DNA of 64,000 nt from Leptoclinus maculatus (taxonomy: Eukaryota > Chordata > Actinopteri > Perciformes > Stichaeidae), in assembly GCA_032191485.1 (NCBI GenBank), contig JAVDOI010000074.1, positions 246,848 to 310,847 of the forward strand. Direction: 5' to 3'. The translations under genes were made by a program, and so were the position numbers. This document shows positions 1-10,998 of the stretch, one piece after another (the first letter of the stretch is position 1; each line of letters starts with the position of its first letter). The notes beneath the pieces are model-generated. The model was not told where the DNA came from and made no database searches. It worked only from the letters and a program-made list of their open reading frames with translations.

Positions 1-653
1 TACCACAGTATAAAGGATCGGTACCACAGTATAAAGGATCGGTACCACAGTATAAAGGATCGGTACCACAGTATAAAGGATCAGTACCACAGGATCAGTA
101 CCACAGTATAAAGGATCGGTACCACAGTATAAAGGATCGGTACCACAGTATAAAGGATCGGTACCACAGTATAAAGGATCGGTACCACAGTATAAAGGAT
201 CGGTACCACAGGATCGGTACCACAGTATAAAGGATCGGTACCACAGTATAAAGGATCGGTACCACAGTATAAAGGATCGGTACCACAGTATAAAGGATCG
301 GTACCACAGTATAAAGGATCGGTACCACAGTATAAAGGATCGGTACCACAGGATCAGTACCACAGTATAAAGGATCGGTACCACAGTATAAAGGATCGGT
401 ACCACAGCATAAAGGATCGGTACCACAGTATAAAGGATCGGTACCACAGCATAAAGGATCGGTACCACAGTATAAAGGATCAGTACCACAGTATAAAGGA
501 TCGGTACCACAGGATCAGTACCACAGTATAAAGGATCGGTACCACAGGATCAGTACCACAGTATAAAGGATCGGTACCACAGCATAAAGGATCGGTACCA
601 CAGTATAAAGGATCGGTACCACAGTATAAAGGATCGGTACCACAGTATAAAGG
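1..653. repeat. 21-bp minisatellite in ugcg intron 1
   Basis: About 30 tandem copies of a 21-bp unit that begins GGTACCACAG and ends AAAGGATC. Some copies are shortened by loss of the middle TATAAAG part, and a few carry T-to-C or G-to-A changes. Every full unit has the palindrome GGTACC. The array runs off the left edge, so its full length is unknown. It lies downstream of ugcg coding exon 1 and so, if the next exon is off the window, inside ugcg intron 1. Long open frames across it are by-products of a unit length divisible by three. Confidence 0.95.
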
Positions 654-2242
654 AGATGATGATTGACAGTAAACTGAATCTCTTCGCTGGTTGGACAGAA
701 AAAAAAAGATTTTTTTTGGTGATGAGAAATTCAGATTTTCACTCATTTCATGATGTTTAAGATGTTTAAGTAATCAATTCTAAAAACAATCAGCAGATTC
801 TTCAATAATGAAAACAGTCACTAGCTGCAGCTCGAGACTGAAGCATGCAGCTGCAGATTAAACAAACAGGAAGTGGTCATCACTCAGGAAACCACTCTGT
901 GTTTCTGTGGCCGTCAAAACCGACGTGATTGGCTGTCGTTCCCATTGCATCAAAGTGAATTAGCATGAAGTTGATCTTTTGTCTCTGTGATTCATTATGA
1001 ACACCAGAAACATGCTGCGGCTAACAGACGCTACGCTAGCTCACCGGTGTGTGTTCGGCATCGCTTCCTGCTGCATTCTGATTGGCTGGCGTAGCAACAG
1101 TCACGATGTGAGAGTTCGGTCCTGAAAGTCTGACTCCTATTTGGACCGCCGGCCACAGATTTCACCACGTTTCTCTCACAGATGTCGACTGTCATCAGTT
1201 TGATCGACAGTTACAGTTCATGACAACATGTGTCCTCACACAAAGAGGAGCTGATGATGCAGGAAGACAAAACCAAACGGTCCAATCACTGAGCTTCTGC
1301 TTCATTTGTAATAAGTGGTGATAAATAATATGTACCTTTATACAGCACCTCTACAGATGTGTACACATGTTGGTGAAACTTCAAACTGTACATGTATTCT
1401 TTACAATGTAAACGTGTATAAACTAAATCAAAGGAGTCAGCAGATCTGTCAGCCAGAGAAAAACATAAAAAGGTGGAAATAATATGCATTTGTGAAAATG
1501 AATGATTATTGTGCTGTTTAACGAATGCAAAAAGTTTAATTCTGATTACTCAAAGCATTATTTTAGTTTATACAACCAAAACGATGTTCGTGTCTTTGCA
1601 GGTTTTGTTTTATAGCTGAAGTTGGAGGAAGCGGAGAGAAATGAGCCTGACATTCATTAAACCTGGATTAAAGGAACTACTGAGCTGATTAAAGCCGAAC
1701 TGTAGAGCGACTCTCAACACTTCGCTTATTTATGACTGCGCGTAAACAACGTGTGCAGAGCAAAGAGATGAAATCTCGACTCTTTCAGGTGTAATTCTGC
1801 GTCAACAGGAAAACATGAAATTCATGCGTCTAACGCCGCCGAACCCTTAACGGAACCGAGCTACACCTGTGATCTGTGGGAGGAATCAAACAAGTTACTT
1901 CTAAAATAATCATTTAAAATGAATGAGTTCATGTATTTGTTTCCTGGAGAGAACACGGATCCTAGCTAGCGGTTAACCAGGAAAACGCCCAACAGATCAC
2001 CGATCAGATCCGCTGTCAACACACCCAGAGCCCGGCAAAGAAACGTCCATTTGTTTCATTCTTCATGTTTTTAAAAAAGTCACAAAGACGTTAAAAAGAA
2101 AATAAACATCAGAAAGAAAGACAAGAAACAGCAGCGTCGCTCGGCTATAACCGTTAGCTAGCTAAAGGTTAGCTTAGCTTTAGCAGGTTGACTAACCGTT
2201 AGCTAGCTAAGGTTAGCTTAGCTTGAGCAGGTTGACTTACAC
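654..2242. other. ugcg intron 1, unique part
   Basis: No exon, RNA gene or recognisable transposon was seen here. The sequence is unique, moderately AT-rich, and ends at the donor of ugcg exon 1. Several short GCTAGC/GTTAGC motifs occur at about 2150-2225. Confidence 0.6.
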
Positions 2243-2338
2243 ATAGATGATGGACATGAAGTGCATCAGCCACAGCACGAAGAAAAGGATGAAGCCGAAC
2301 ACGGAGAGTCCCTGCATGGCGAGGTCCAACAGAGCCAT
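2243..2338 (-). CDS. ugcg: Ceramide glucosyltransferase, first coding exon (partial gene)
   Basis: The exon encodes 32 residues starting MALLDLAMQGLSVFGF and ending WLMHFMSIIY, then a donor read as GTGTAAGT. This is the N-terminal signal-anchor segment of UGCG, the Golgi enzyme that transfers glucose from UDP-glucose to ceramide, the first committed step of glucosylceramide synthesis. The human and fish proteins begin almost identically, and the next residues in the family (TRLHLNKK) would start the following exon, which is off the left edge. The start is the first ATG after a GC-rich leader. All catalytic motifs (D1, D2, D3, QxxRW) are outside this window. The exact donor base is inferred from phase, because GTGTAAGT offers two GT choices and only the first keeps the family frame. 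Confidence 0.93.
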
Positions 2339-2720
2339 GGCTGCCGGCTGGAGGACACAAAGACTCCGGGTAGAAACGACCGGCTGACCGGCCTCGGAGT
2401 GGGACCAACCGTGTGAGTGTGTTGTGGTGGGTCCGCGGCTCTGTGAGCGACGAGCTCGGCTAGTTTAAGCTAAGCTAATGATCCGGGCCTCCAGCTGAAG
2501 ACCGGGGTTAGGAGTTAGTTTTTACCAGGTCAGCAGCTCCGGTAACGGGGACACAGAGACCCGTCTCGGCCTGGTGCTGGTTGTCCGGGTCACGGTGCGA
2601 GAATCAGGGGTTTGACAGTCACCAGACCGGCCCACGGTCAGCTGACCAACCGGAGAGGGGGGGGCACGGAACACTGGCAACAGCGAACACGCCACTTCCG
2701 CTCATTTTCAAAATAAAAGC
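2339..2720 (-). promoter_or_regulatory. ugcg: ugcg 5'UTR and promoter region
   Basis: A GC-richer stretch directly upstream of the ugcg ATG in otherwise AT-rich DNA, with several CpGs and an ETS-type core (ACTTCCG on the plus strand near 2690). No TATA box is evident. Extent and transcription start are inferred. Confidence 0.5.
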
Positions 2721-4018
2721 TTTGTTTAAACCGTATCGATCGACGTATTGATAAATGTATTAATTAATGTATTGATTGCCGTATTATAATATTTTTTGAT
2801 AGAATATTGATCGTTTTACAGCTTTGTTTAAACTGCAGCTTTATGTGCTTCATCACAGAGAACATTTATAATTAAAACTTTGGAATAAAACGAGAGTAAA
2901 CAAAGATGGATAGTTAAAGGAGAAGAAAGAGAGAAAATAACATATAAATAATTATTAAGATATTTATATAGAATACGTAAACACAAATATTTCACACACT
3001 AGATTGTTCGACTTAGTCTTAAAGATTCACACATTTATATTATTAAACTAACTACATGTGAGGATGTTTACATCACAGTTAAACCTTTTGTTCAGGAAAT
3101 CAATTGAAAGCTGAACCGGAAGTATGACGAATTACCCGATAGGCTCCGCCCACACAGGTGAGTCAGAGGTTACCGTCATCTTATCGGATGTGACTCAGAG
3201 TATCTGCTGACTGACATGTCTGATTACTGAGATATCTCCTCTTTCTTTATAGTATTTAGTGAACTTTCTCTATTATTTATTTTCTTTTCAATGTTTTTAA
3301 TACAATTTTAGATTATTTTAAATTGTATCAACATTTAAAAAACCCCAAATGAAACCCAAATATATGATGCCATGTTTATGAAATGAAATCCAAACCAAAC
3401 GTCTTGCTTGAAGATATCCTTACAAAATAAGTCTAAAATAAAATAAATCTGTAAATATACATTAAGCGTATAAATATTTGTGTGAACATTTTTTTAATGA
3501 CAGTCTGAATTATCTACAAAAATGCCTTTCAAATTAAAAGCATATCATTTTGTTGAACGTCTGGAATGTTAGTTTGGATGTATTTTGCTGTTTCTTATTG
3601 ACAATCTGTGAAATTGTAAATGTGCAATAATTAAAAATAAAATTAAAAACTCTGACAGCTGGCATGTTGAAACTAAATTAACGTTCTCATAATACTTTAA
3701 AGTAATCAGTAATACCAGCTGTCCAATGAATGTAGAGCAATAATAATCACAATATTTCCATCAGACAACAGTAATCATGTTTTTGTTTTCAAAGGTCTAT
3801 TTGAAGCCATTATTCAGCTGTGAGAAGCATTTATTTTTAATGTAAAAAAAATTGTTTTAAATTCCACTAACATTTTTTTTTTGTCCATTTTATGATTTTC
3901 TTTTTGTTCTTCAATCACATTTTTTTGTACATTTTTTTAATTTTATAAAAAGAATTAAAAAAATGTTTCCCACATTTGTGGAATTGTGTGTCCACCACTC
4001 AAACTGCTTTGAATAAAC
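2721..4018. other. Spacer between ugcg promoter and mocs2 3' end
   Basis: Very AT-rich, with homopolymer T runs. No coding exon was found. A GC-richer patch at about 3110-3200 has an ETS-like CCGGAAGT, a GTGAGTCA-type AP-1-like site and GGCTCCGCCC. It could be a distal promoter element of ugcg, but nothing proves it. Confidence 0.45.
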
Positions 4019-4024
4019 TTTATT
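4019..4024 (-). terminator. mocs2: mocs2 polyadenylation signal
   Basis: AATAAA on the minus strand (TTTATT on plus), 44 nt downstream of the MOCS2B stop codon. Good spacing for the cleavage signal of the bicistronic mRNA. Confidence 0.7.
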
Positions 4025-4067
4025 GAGTCCCTTCTCAGAACAGACGACATGTTCTATTATCTGCAGC

Positions 4068-5133
4068 TCAGACGTTCTCTCTGGACGACGTGACGGGAGG
4101 AACTTTATTTTGAAGGGCCCACGGACACTCAGCGTTCTCCTTCCAGCTCCCCTCCTGCGTGTCGTACACTTCCTGTGGATCAGTGATCAATAACGTGATC
4201 AATAACGGTCATCAGGAGTCAGAGTGGACGTTCTAAAGGAATCACGAGTCACCTTCTTCCAGATGGGGAGGTTGGCCTTCAGCCGCTCGATGCAGTGACG
4301 GATCGCCTGCTGGCCATCGTGGCGATGAGGAGACGAGATCGCCATGGCAACGCTGGCCTCGCCCACCTTCACCCACCTGAGGGACGAAGTTCACAGGTGA
4401 GCTACACCGATCAATACTTTAAAAAAGATCAATACTGCCACCTCAGCAGGTTTAACCACAGGTAGCATTAGCAGTTAGCATCATTGTCTCACCCATCAAC
4501 GTATTGATAGAATATTGATATACGTATTGATAGAATATTGATATACGTATTGATAGAATATTGATATACGTATTGATAGAATATTGATATACGTATTGAT
4601 AGAATATTGATATACGTATTGATAGAATATTGATATACGTATTGATAGAATATTGATATACGTATTGATAGAATATTGATATACGTATTGATAGAATATT
4701 GATATACGTATTGATAGAATATTGATATACGTATTGATAGACCTATTAAAAGACGTATTGGTTGTGTGTGTTCTGACCCCAGTCGGTGGTGAACACAGAT
4801 GTGCGTCACGGTTGGCCAGCGCTCTCTGATGTCATCACACAGCTTACTGAACTCTGATTGGGCCATGAGCTCGTAGGCCTCGTACTCCAGACCAATCACC
4901 TTCCTGCCGCCCACCTCGTCCTCACGGGTCGTACCTGTACACACACACACACGTTTAACTTATTTAACATGAATAAACTTATTTAATGGATTGAATGAAT
5001 GAATAAAAGTTTAACCTATAAATAGTGAAATGGCTCCACAGGAGGAGCTGCTGACGGCGTCAACCACTTCCTGTACTGACAGCCAATCACGGCTCAGCTT
5101 GAAGACGTCCCTCCGCTCCTCCGGCTCGGTCAT
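4068..5133 (-). CDS. mocs2: Molybdopterin synthase catalytic (large) subunit, MOCS2B
   Basis: Four exons: 5133-5016, 4934-4778, 4376-4253, 4172-4068; phases agree, giving 167 aa. MOCS2B is the MoaE-type subunit that uses MOCS2A thiocarboxylate to convert precursor Z (cPMP) to molybdopterin in the cytosol. Family landmarks in order are CGAISLFIGTTR, VIGLEYEAYELMA, HICVHHRLGW, VAMAISSPHRHDGQQ and LKANLPIWKKEVYD. The last carries the active-site lysines of MoaE proteins. The C-terminus has GSWKENAECPW as in the human protein. The ATG is the first base of its exon after CTCAG; the human protein (188 aa) has a longer N-terminus. The intron at 4377-4777 holds a 23-bp array. Translation must follow the MOCS2A frame on the same transcript or use an alternative mRNA. 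Confidence 0.93.
4498..4742. repeat. 23-bp minisatellite in mocs2 intron
   Basis: About ten near-identical copies of a unit containing GATAGAATATTGATATACG. It starts about 35 bp from the donor of the adjacent MOCS2B exon. The unit ATATACGTATTGATA is partly palindromic. Confidence 0.93.
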
Positions 5134-5325
5134 CTGAGACAAAATACATCAAAATAATTAACGTTAATATTCACTGATATCATTAGAACATATAAAATAT
5201 TGATCCAAGAGGTTTTAATCATTAAATAATATTACGATAATATTCTCAGGATAATTTTTTAGATTTTTTCATGTCATTGGTATTCATTGATCTGAAACAT
5301 TTGATTGGTTCATATGAATAACTGA

Positions 5326-5335
5326 CTCCTCCTCT
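5326..5335 (-). other. mocs2: Probable donor linking MOCS2A exon 3 to the MOCS2B exon
   Basis: Nine nt after the MOCS2A TAA the minus strand reads GTCAGT, the best GT donor near the stop. Splicing it to the acceptor at 5134 would join the two frames on one mRNA. This is inferred, not proven; other GTs further downstream are possible. Confidence 0.45.
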
Positions 5336-7744
5336 TTATCCTCCGCTGAGCGGCGGCACCACGGCAACCTCGTCTCCGTCTCCCAGAGTCACCACCTGGT
5401 CACCGATGGCAACGTACTGATGACGAACCGCAAACACCACCTGATCCTGGAGGAGGAGGAGTCTATACACACACACACACACATTATAAACACACGTTAT
5501 ACACACACACACATTATAAACACACGTTATACACACACACACATTATAAACACACGTTATAAACACACGTTATACACACACACACACTATAAACACACGT
5601 TATAAACACGTTATACACACACACACATTATAAACACACGTTATAAACACACACATTATAAACACACGTTATACACACACAATAAAGACACATAAACACG
5701 TTATACACACACACTATAAACACACATTATAAACACGTTATACACACACACACTATAAACACACACACTAAACGTCTTGTCTGAAAGTTTCTCGTCTTTT
5801 CACACCGATCATGTTATTGATGTTTATGTTGTTGTTGATCTTTATGTTGTTGATCTTTATGATGTTTATCTTTATGATGTTTATCTTTATGTTGTTGTTG
5901 ATCTTTATGTTGTTGATCCTTATGTTGTTGATCTTTATGATGTTGATCTTTATGTTGATGATCTTTATGTTGATGATCTTTATGTTGTTGTTGATCTTTA
6001 TGATGTTGATCTTTATGTTGTTGTTGATCTTTATGTTGATGTTGATCTTTATGTTGTTGTTGATCTTTATGTTGTTGTTGATCTTTATGATGTTGATCTT
6101 TATGTTGTTGTTGATCTTTATGTTGTTGATCTTTATGTTGTTGTTGATCTTTATGATGTTGATCTTTATGTTGATGATCTTTATGTTGTTGTTGATCTTT
6201 ATGATGTTGATCTTTATGTTGTTGTTGATCTTTATGTTGATGTTGATCTTTATGTTGTTGTTGATCTTTATGTTGTTGATCCTTATGTTGTTGATCTTTA
6301 TGATGTTGATCTTTATGTTGTTGTTGATCTTTATGTTGTTGTTGATCTTTATGTTGTTGATCTTTATGATGTTGATCTTTATGTTGATGATCTTTATGTT
6401 GTTGTTGATCTTTATGTTGTTGATCTTTATGTTGTTGATCTTTATGTTGTTGTTGATCTTTATGATGTTGATCTTTATGTTGATGATCTTTATGTTGTTG
6501 ATCTTTATGATGTTGATCTTTATGTTGTTGTTGATCTTTATGTTGTTGTTGATCTTTATGTTGATGATCTTTATGTTGATGATCTTTATGTTGATGATCT
6601 TTATGTTGTTGTTGATCTTTATGTTGATGATCTTTATGTTGTTGATCTTTATGATGTTGATCTTTATGTTGTTGTTGATCTTTATGTTGTTGTTGATCTT
6701 TATGTTGTTGATCCTTATGTTGTTGATCTTTATGATGTTGATCTTTATGTTGTTGTTGATCTTTATGTTGTTGTTGATCTTTATGTTGTTGATCTTTATG
6801 ATGTTGATCTTTATGTTGATGATCTTTATGTTGTTGTTGATCTTTATGTTGTTGATCTTTATGTTGTTGATCTTTATGTTGTTGTTGATCTTTATGTTGT
6901 TGATCTTTATGTTGATGATCTTTATGTTGATGATCTTTATGTTGATGATCTTTATGTTGTTGTTGATCTTTATGTTGATGTTGATCTTTATGTTGATGTT
7001 GATCTTTATGTTGTTGATCTTTATGTTGCAGTAGACGACCTTTAGTGACCTCGTCTCGGTACCTCGGGTGTCGCTGTAGCAACAGGCTCCAGAGGTCCCG
7101 GCTGCTGATTGGTGTCGGCACGGCAACAATCTCCTCCTCCTTCACTCCGGTCAGTTCCACGCTCTTAGCGAAGTACAACACACACACCTGAAGAAGTACA
7201 ACAACACACACCTGAAGAAGTACAACAACACACACCTGAAGAAGTACAACAACACACACCTGAAGAAGTACAACAAATGGAACCTGGACCCTGAACCCCC
7301 GCTGTGACAGCTTTGACTGGAGGCTGTATGTTTTCACACGATCTGCCTCCTCGTGCTTCTCATGAGGGTTTGTATTTCTGCCCTCAGGTCACGTGATACT
7401 GACATCAGTTTAGACCAATCTCCATTTAGAAATCTTTATATTTAAACAATTCCTCCCCTAACAACACCATACTTCTCTTAACAACGGATGGGAAGCAATA
7501 AATCATATAAAATATAACTTGACTTCACTTCGGCGTTGACATTACCGATCAATACTCATGCACACGTGCTTTTTAAACGTTTGTTTACTCTCGCCGCATG
7601 GCCGGTGCGTCACATTCGCCTCCAGATGCGGTGTTAAATGATTGGAAATGTGAACGCAGTCTGGCGTCAAACATCCCGAAGAGAGCGCCGGTCCCTGAGG
7701 AGTGTTGATACGGAAGCTTCGTGAAAACTCACCTGCGCAGTCAT
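5336..7744 (-). CDS. mocs2: Molybdopterin synthase sulfur-carrier (small) subunit, MOCS2A
   Basis: Three exons: 7744-7733 (MTAQ), 7187-7063, 5462-5336, giving 87 aa (human 88). MOCS2A is a ubiquitin-fold sulfur carrier whose C-terminal Gly-Gly is thiocarboxylated and donates sulfur in molybdopterin synthesis. Visible family features are VLYFAKSVELTGV, the RHPRLLLLQDQVVFAVR helix region, QYVAIGDQ and the C-terminus AVVPPLSGG followed by TAA. Exon 3 starts after TATAG; this acceptor gives phase 2 continuity (AG plus A) and the aligned R-L before LLLQDQ. Its neighbour MOCS2B follows in the next exon, as expected for the bicistronic MOCS2 locus. The intron between exons 2 and 3 is mostly minisatellite, and the exon 2 acceptor is itself tandemly repeated. 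An upstream ATG (7769) opens an overlapping frame that may reduce initiation here. Confidence 0.92.
5466..5768. repeat. (CA)n and TATAAACACACG array in mocs2 intron
   Basis: Degenerate tandem repeats of CACACACATTATAAACACACG-type units, starting right at the acceptor of MOCS2A exon 3. On the transcript strand the array reads GTGTGTGTATAA, and the acceptor is GTGTGTGTATAG, so the polypyrimidine tract is the edge of the array. Confidence 0.9.
5813..7032. repeat. 1.2-kb interspersed 12/15/18-bp minisatellite in mocs2 intron
   Basis: Built from TTGATCTTTATG followed by one to three GTT/GAT triplets, giving units of 12, 15 and 18 bp that shuffle along about 1.2 kb. Because all units are multiples of three, four long open frames exist on both strands, with repeats such as HKDQQ or LYVVD. 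The array ends about 30 bp from the exon 2 donor of mocs2. Confidence 0.95.
7172..7275. repeat. mocs2: 24-bp tandem repeat containing the mocs2 exon 2 acceptor
   Basis: Four copies of a 24-bp unit that on the transcript strand contains CTTCTTCAGGTGTGTGT. The copy nearest the exon is the real 3' splice site, with exon 2 starting at 7187. Equivalent AG sites lie at 7211, 7235 and 7259. Confidence 0.93.
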
Positions 7745-7900
7745 GAAGAAGTCGGTAGATTCTGAACATCTGAAGAAACTTTCCCCAGAACGTCTGTTTA
7801 CCAGCTGAACGTCACTTCCGGTTCCGCTTCTTCTTCTTTGAGTTTTTACGGCAGTTGACATTCACGACGTTACATGACCGCCATCTTCAGGTGTTATTCT
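7745..7900 (-). promoter_or_regulatory. mocs2: mocs2 5'UTR and promoter
   Basis: Upstream of the MOCS2A start the plus strand reads ACGTCACTTCCGGTTCCG (7810-7827), that is, a half CRE next to an ETS core in both readings of a housekeeping promoter. No TATA box is seen. The exact start is unknown. Confidence 0.5.
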
Positions 7901-9090
7901 CCCTCCGTCTCCATTCTTTTTAAAATAAATTATTATTTTCCGTGATTGTGTCATAATTGAATGTCTCTCACGTGTAATTTTGTTAAAGGTGTTACAGCAG
8001 AGTAGTTCGTTAAAATGATGGTCTAGCAACCAGGAGCCAATCATTAGCCAATGATGGATTCAGTCAGCCAATCAGGAGCAGAGGCGTCGCTGACGCTGTC
8101 CTGTTTTTCGCGCTGCTCTCTCACTGTTTTAAACGAAGCTAAAATGTCTGAAACAAAAACGCTTTTATTCAAATGAAACTATCACAAAATTAAAATTCTT
8201 CAGTTCATCTAGAGAAAATGCTTCACCTCCATATTTTAAAGTCAACTAGCTAGGTGCCAAAATGAAAGGTCTGTTAGCTTATGCTAACGAGGCTACTGCA
8301 AAGTGACATTTTTTGTTGGCCAGTGTAAGTTTTAACATTATTTAGCCAGTTGATGGGTTTTTTTCTGCCAATTATTTTCTCAGTAAATCAATTATTTATT
8401 ATCTTTAAAAGATTAGAACGCAGTGAGAAATGTCCATTACATTTACCGCAACGGTCAAAAACCCAAAGATATTCAGTTACGACATAAAATAATTTTGATG
8501 TTATAATAATGGTAACACTTGTGAGATTTGTTCAGATGTGTAAATATCAGTGTATATGTTACTGGTTAAGAGTAAATGAAGATGGCACACAGCTCAAATT
8601 GAAAAGTTTCAGGTTCGCCTGGAAAAAAAAGCACTTTTATTGTTATTATTTCTTTGAAATAATGCAGTTGAAAGTCTAAAAACACCCCCAAATCATAGCA
8701 CAATATGTGAACAGCCTATCTGCAAAGTTTGACTTTGATGAAGTGAAGCAGAACAAAATTAGAGAGGTTTTAGTACAGAGAGGTCAGGCGAGGTCAGCCA
8801 AATTGTAATTTTGGAACCAACTGTTCCATTGTAATTTTATATACTATATAACTATATATTTCACTTGTTTTATCACTAATAGTGTTCAATACATCCCAAT
8901 ACAGCAGTTTGGCATCATTTTGAGAGCCTGAATCCTCTCGGAGCCTGTTTCTGTCTCTCATCCATGGGATTTTCTCATCTGAATTCCAGTTGCTGTGTGT
9001 CTATGGAGGCCTAGCTCAGCCGATCATTGCTCGATTTCAGTCTATGAGCCCTCCTTCGATGCGTCAGTCCATAGAATTGAGCGGGGATGA

Positions 9091-9138
9091 CGTGGGATTG
9101 ATTGACAGAATCGTTAGCCAGTGTGAATCAATCCCGCG
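9091..9138. other. Strong hairpin in intergenic GC-richer patch
   Basis: GGGATTGATT (9094-9103) pairs perfectly with AATCAATCCC (9126-9135). The stem extends three more pairs (one G-T) to 9091-9138 around a 22-nt loop. It sits in a low-AT island of about 230 bp. Function is unknown. Confidence 0.5.
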
Positions 9139-10409
9139 CTGTGTCTCGTGGTGCGTAAAACCCCACCTGAGGAGAGTAACTGATTAACTTTATCTGAAGC
9201 TCCTATGGAGAGATGTATGATATAAATGAATAACTAGAAGGATAATCATCTTATCTCATGAGTATCCGCCCCGTGTTTCGGATGCTACGCCCTCCACCGG
9301 GTTTAACAAAAATCAGGTCGTTATAGTTTTCCTGTAAATCAGCTGAAACCCAAAGAAACAAGACGGCAAAATAAAAAGTCTCAGTTCAGCTTCATTTTCA
9401 TAAACATTCAAAAGTACAGATGAATATTTAAACACAATGAAATTCACTACATTGTGTTCTTCTTGACATTATTTAATAAACATATTAATTTGTGTATGAT
9501 GTTATATCTATAAATACACTTTTGATATGTTAAAGACAACAATAAGTAAATTCTACAATAATATGAGTTATTTAAAGTCTCTGAAGCTCTTCAGATCTAT
9601 AAAACCCTCCATCAGACGTGGTCTTGTGGATTTATTCATTAAAGTCTCTGTTGTGTGTTTGTGACGTCCACAACATCAGAGATCAGCAGGAAATAAAACG
9701 CTCAGATGTCACTGTGATGAAGATGATGCTCGTTGTGAAGAGTTCATCACTGTTCTAATAGCCACAGATACACAATGTTTGATTATTTTATTTTATTCTG
9801 GATGTGAAGAGAATTTCAAAATAAAGGACCTACCTTTACTTTCATTGTTTTAATAACATCGGTCTGTAAAACTTTAACCAGGAACTGAAACCAATAAACC
9901 AATAAACAATAAAACTCAGTGATGTAATATTTAATGTCTCACTGATAGACGGAGACACTGAAGTTATTTTATGACTAAAGAAACATCTGTGGACATCTGC
10001 AGAAAAGCTCTTTGTGGTATAAATTTATAAAAACATAAGTATTTATATATATATATAAATAAAACAAATGGTCAACAAGAAGGAAAATTAAACACAAATT
10101 TATTTTGTATTAAAACCACATTTGTCCTAAAATGAACTAGAAAAGCAAAACATTTTAACAACTTCATGAAAGTAAAAAAAAAAAATATGTATGAAAAAAT
10201 TCTTAATTAAAAAAATACCCAGAAGATTTAAGAGTTTTTCCCAAAATGTCTCTTTCACAGCAAATACAGAAAATTATATTAAAACAAATATTCAACATTT
10301 AAACGACTAAATATTTAAAATATGTGCAGTCTGGAAACATTCATGTACAATTACACTAAATTACAGTTTACCCACATTTTATGAAAACAGCAGTAACAGG
10401 AAGTCTCAC

Positions 10410-10438
10410 GCACACACACACACACACGCACACACACG

Positions 10439-10518
<80 letters not shown>
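10410..10518. repeat. (CA)n microsatellite
   Basis: About 54 CA dinucleotides with a few CG interruptions, downstream of the man2a1 stop codon and possibly within its 3'UTR. Confidence 0.97.
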
Positions 10519-10519
<1 letters not shown>

Positions 10520-10998
10520 GTGTTTGGTCCCTTTTTTTTTCAACTTCAGTTTAAATTTCAGTGTTTTCTCTCTCTGACCTTTGACCTTTAGAAGGAACTG
10601 TGACTTATTATTTATATTAATATTTCTATAATTCACAGTAGAAACATGTAAAATATTGTCACATTAACAGACATCTCCAGTTTAAAAAATTAAAATCAGA
10701 GAAAAGATTTAATTCCTTCATTTGTTACATTTTATTTTATGTATAATTGTTGAAAATAATTTCATTATTTGTGTATTTTATTGCTTTTCCCTTCTTTTTT
10801 TTAACTTTGACAAACCATGTTTAACTGATCATCTAATTTAGTTATTTTTATTTCTTCTTCTTTTAAAGTTTAGCTGCTTACTTTACATTTAAAAATGTAT
10901 AATAATCTTTACCTTCTCTAATTTTGTTGTGTTTTTTATTTAAACATTAATGTTTATTTTAATGATATTCTAGTTTCCGATTGGTTCGTTCTTGTTAT

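Larger units (their letters stand above)
7901..10998. other. Spacer between mocs2 and man2a1
   Basis: AT-rich sequence, part of which must be man2a1 3'UTR. Many TTTATT hexamers (AATAAA on minus) occur, so no single poly(A) site can be chosen. No coding exon was found. A GC-richer patch at 8960-9180 with a stable hairpin is listed separately, and a (CA)n tract sits at 10410-10518. Confidence 0.5.

Noticed and set aside
1..653. CRISPR-like array
   Set aside because: Units are directly adjacent with no unique spacers; the setting is a vertebrate intron. The same holds for all other arrays here.
5768..7337. Long open frames (about 400-500 codons, HKDQQ- or LYVVD-rich) on both strands
   Set aside because: They come from a minisatellite whose units are all multiples of three without stop codons; mocs2 exon 2 is included only by read-through from one of them.
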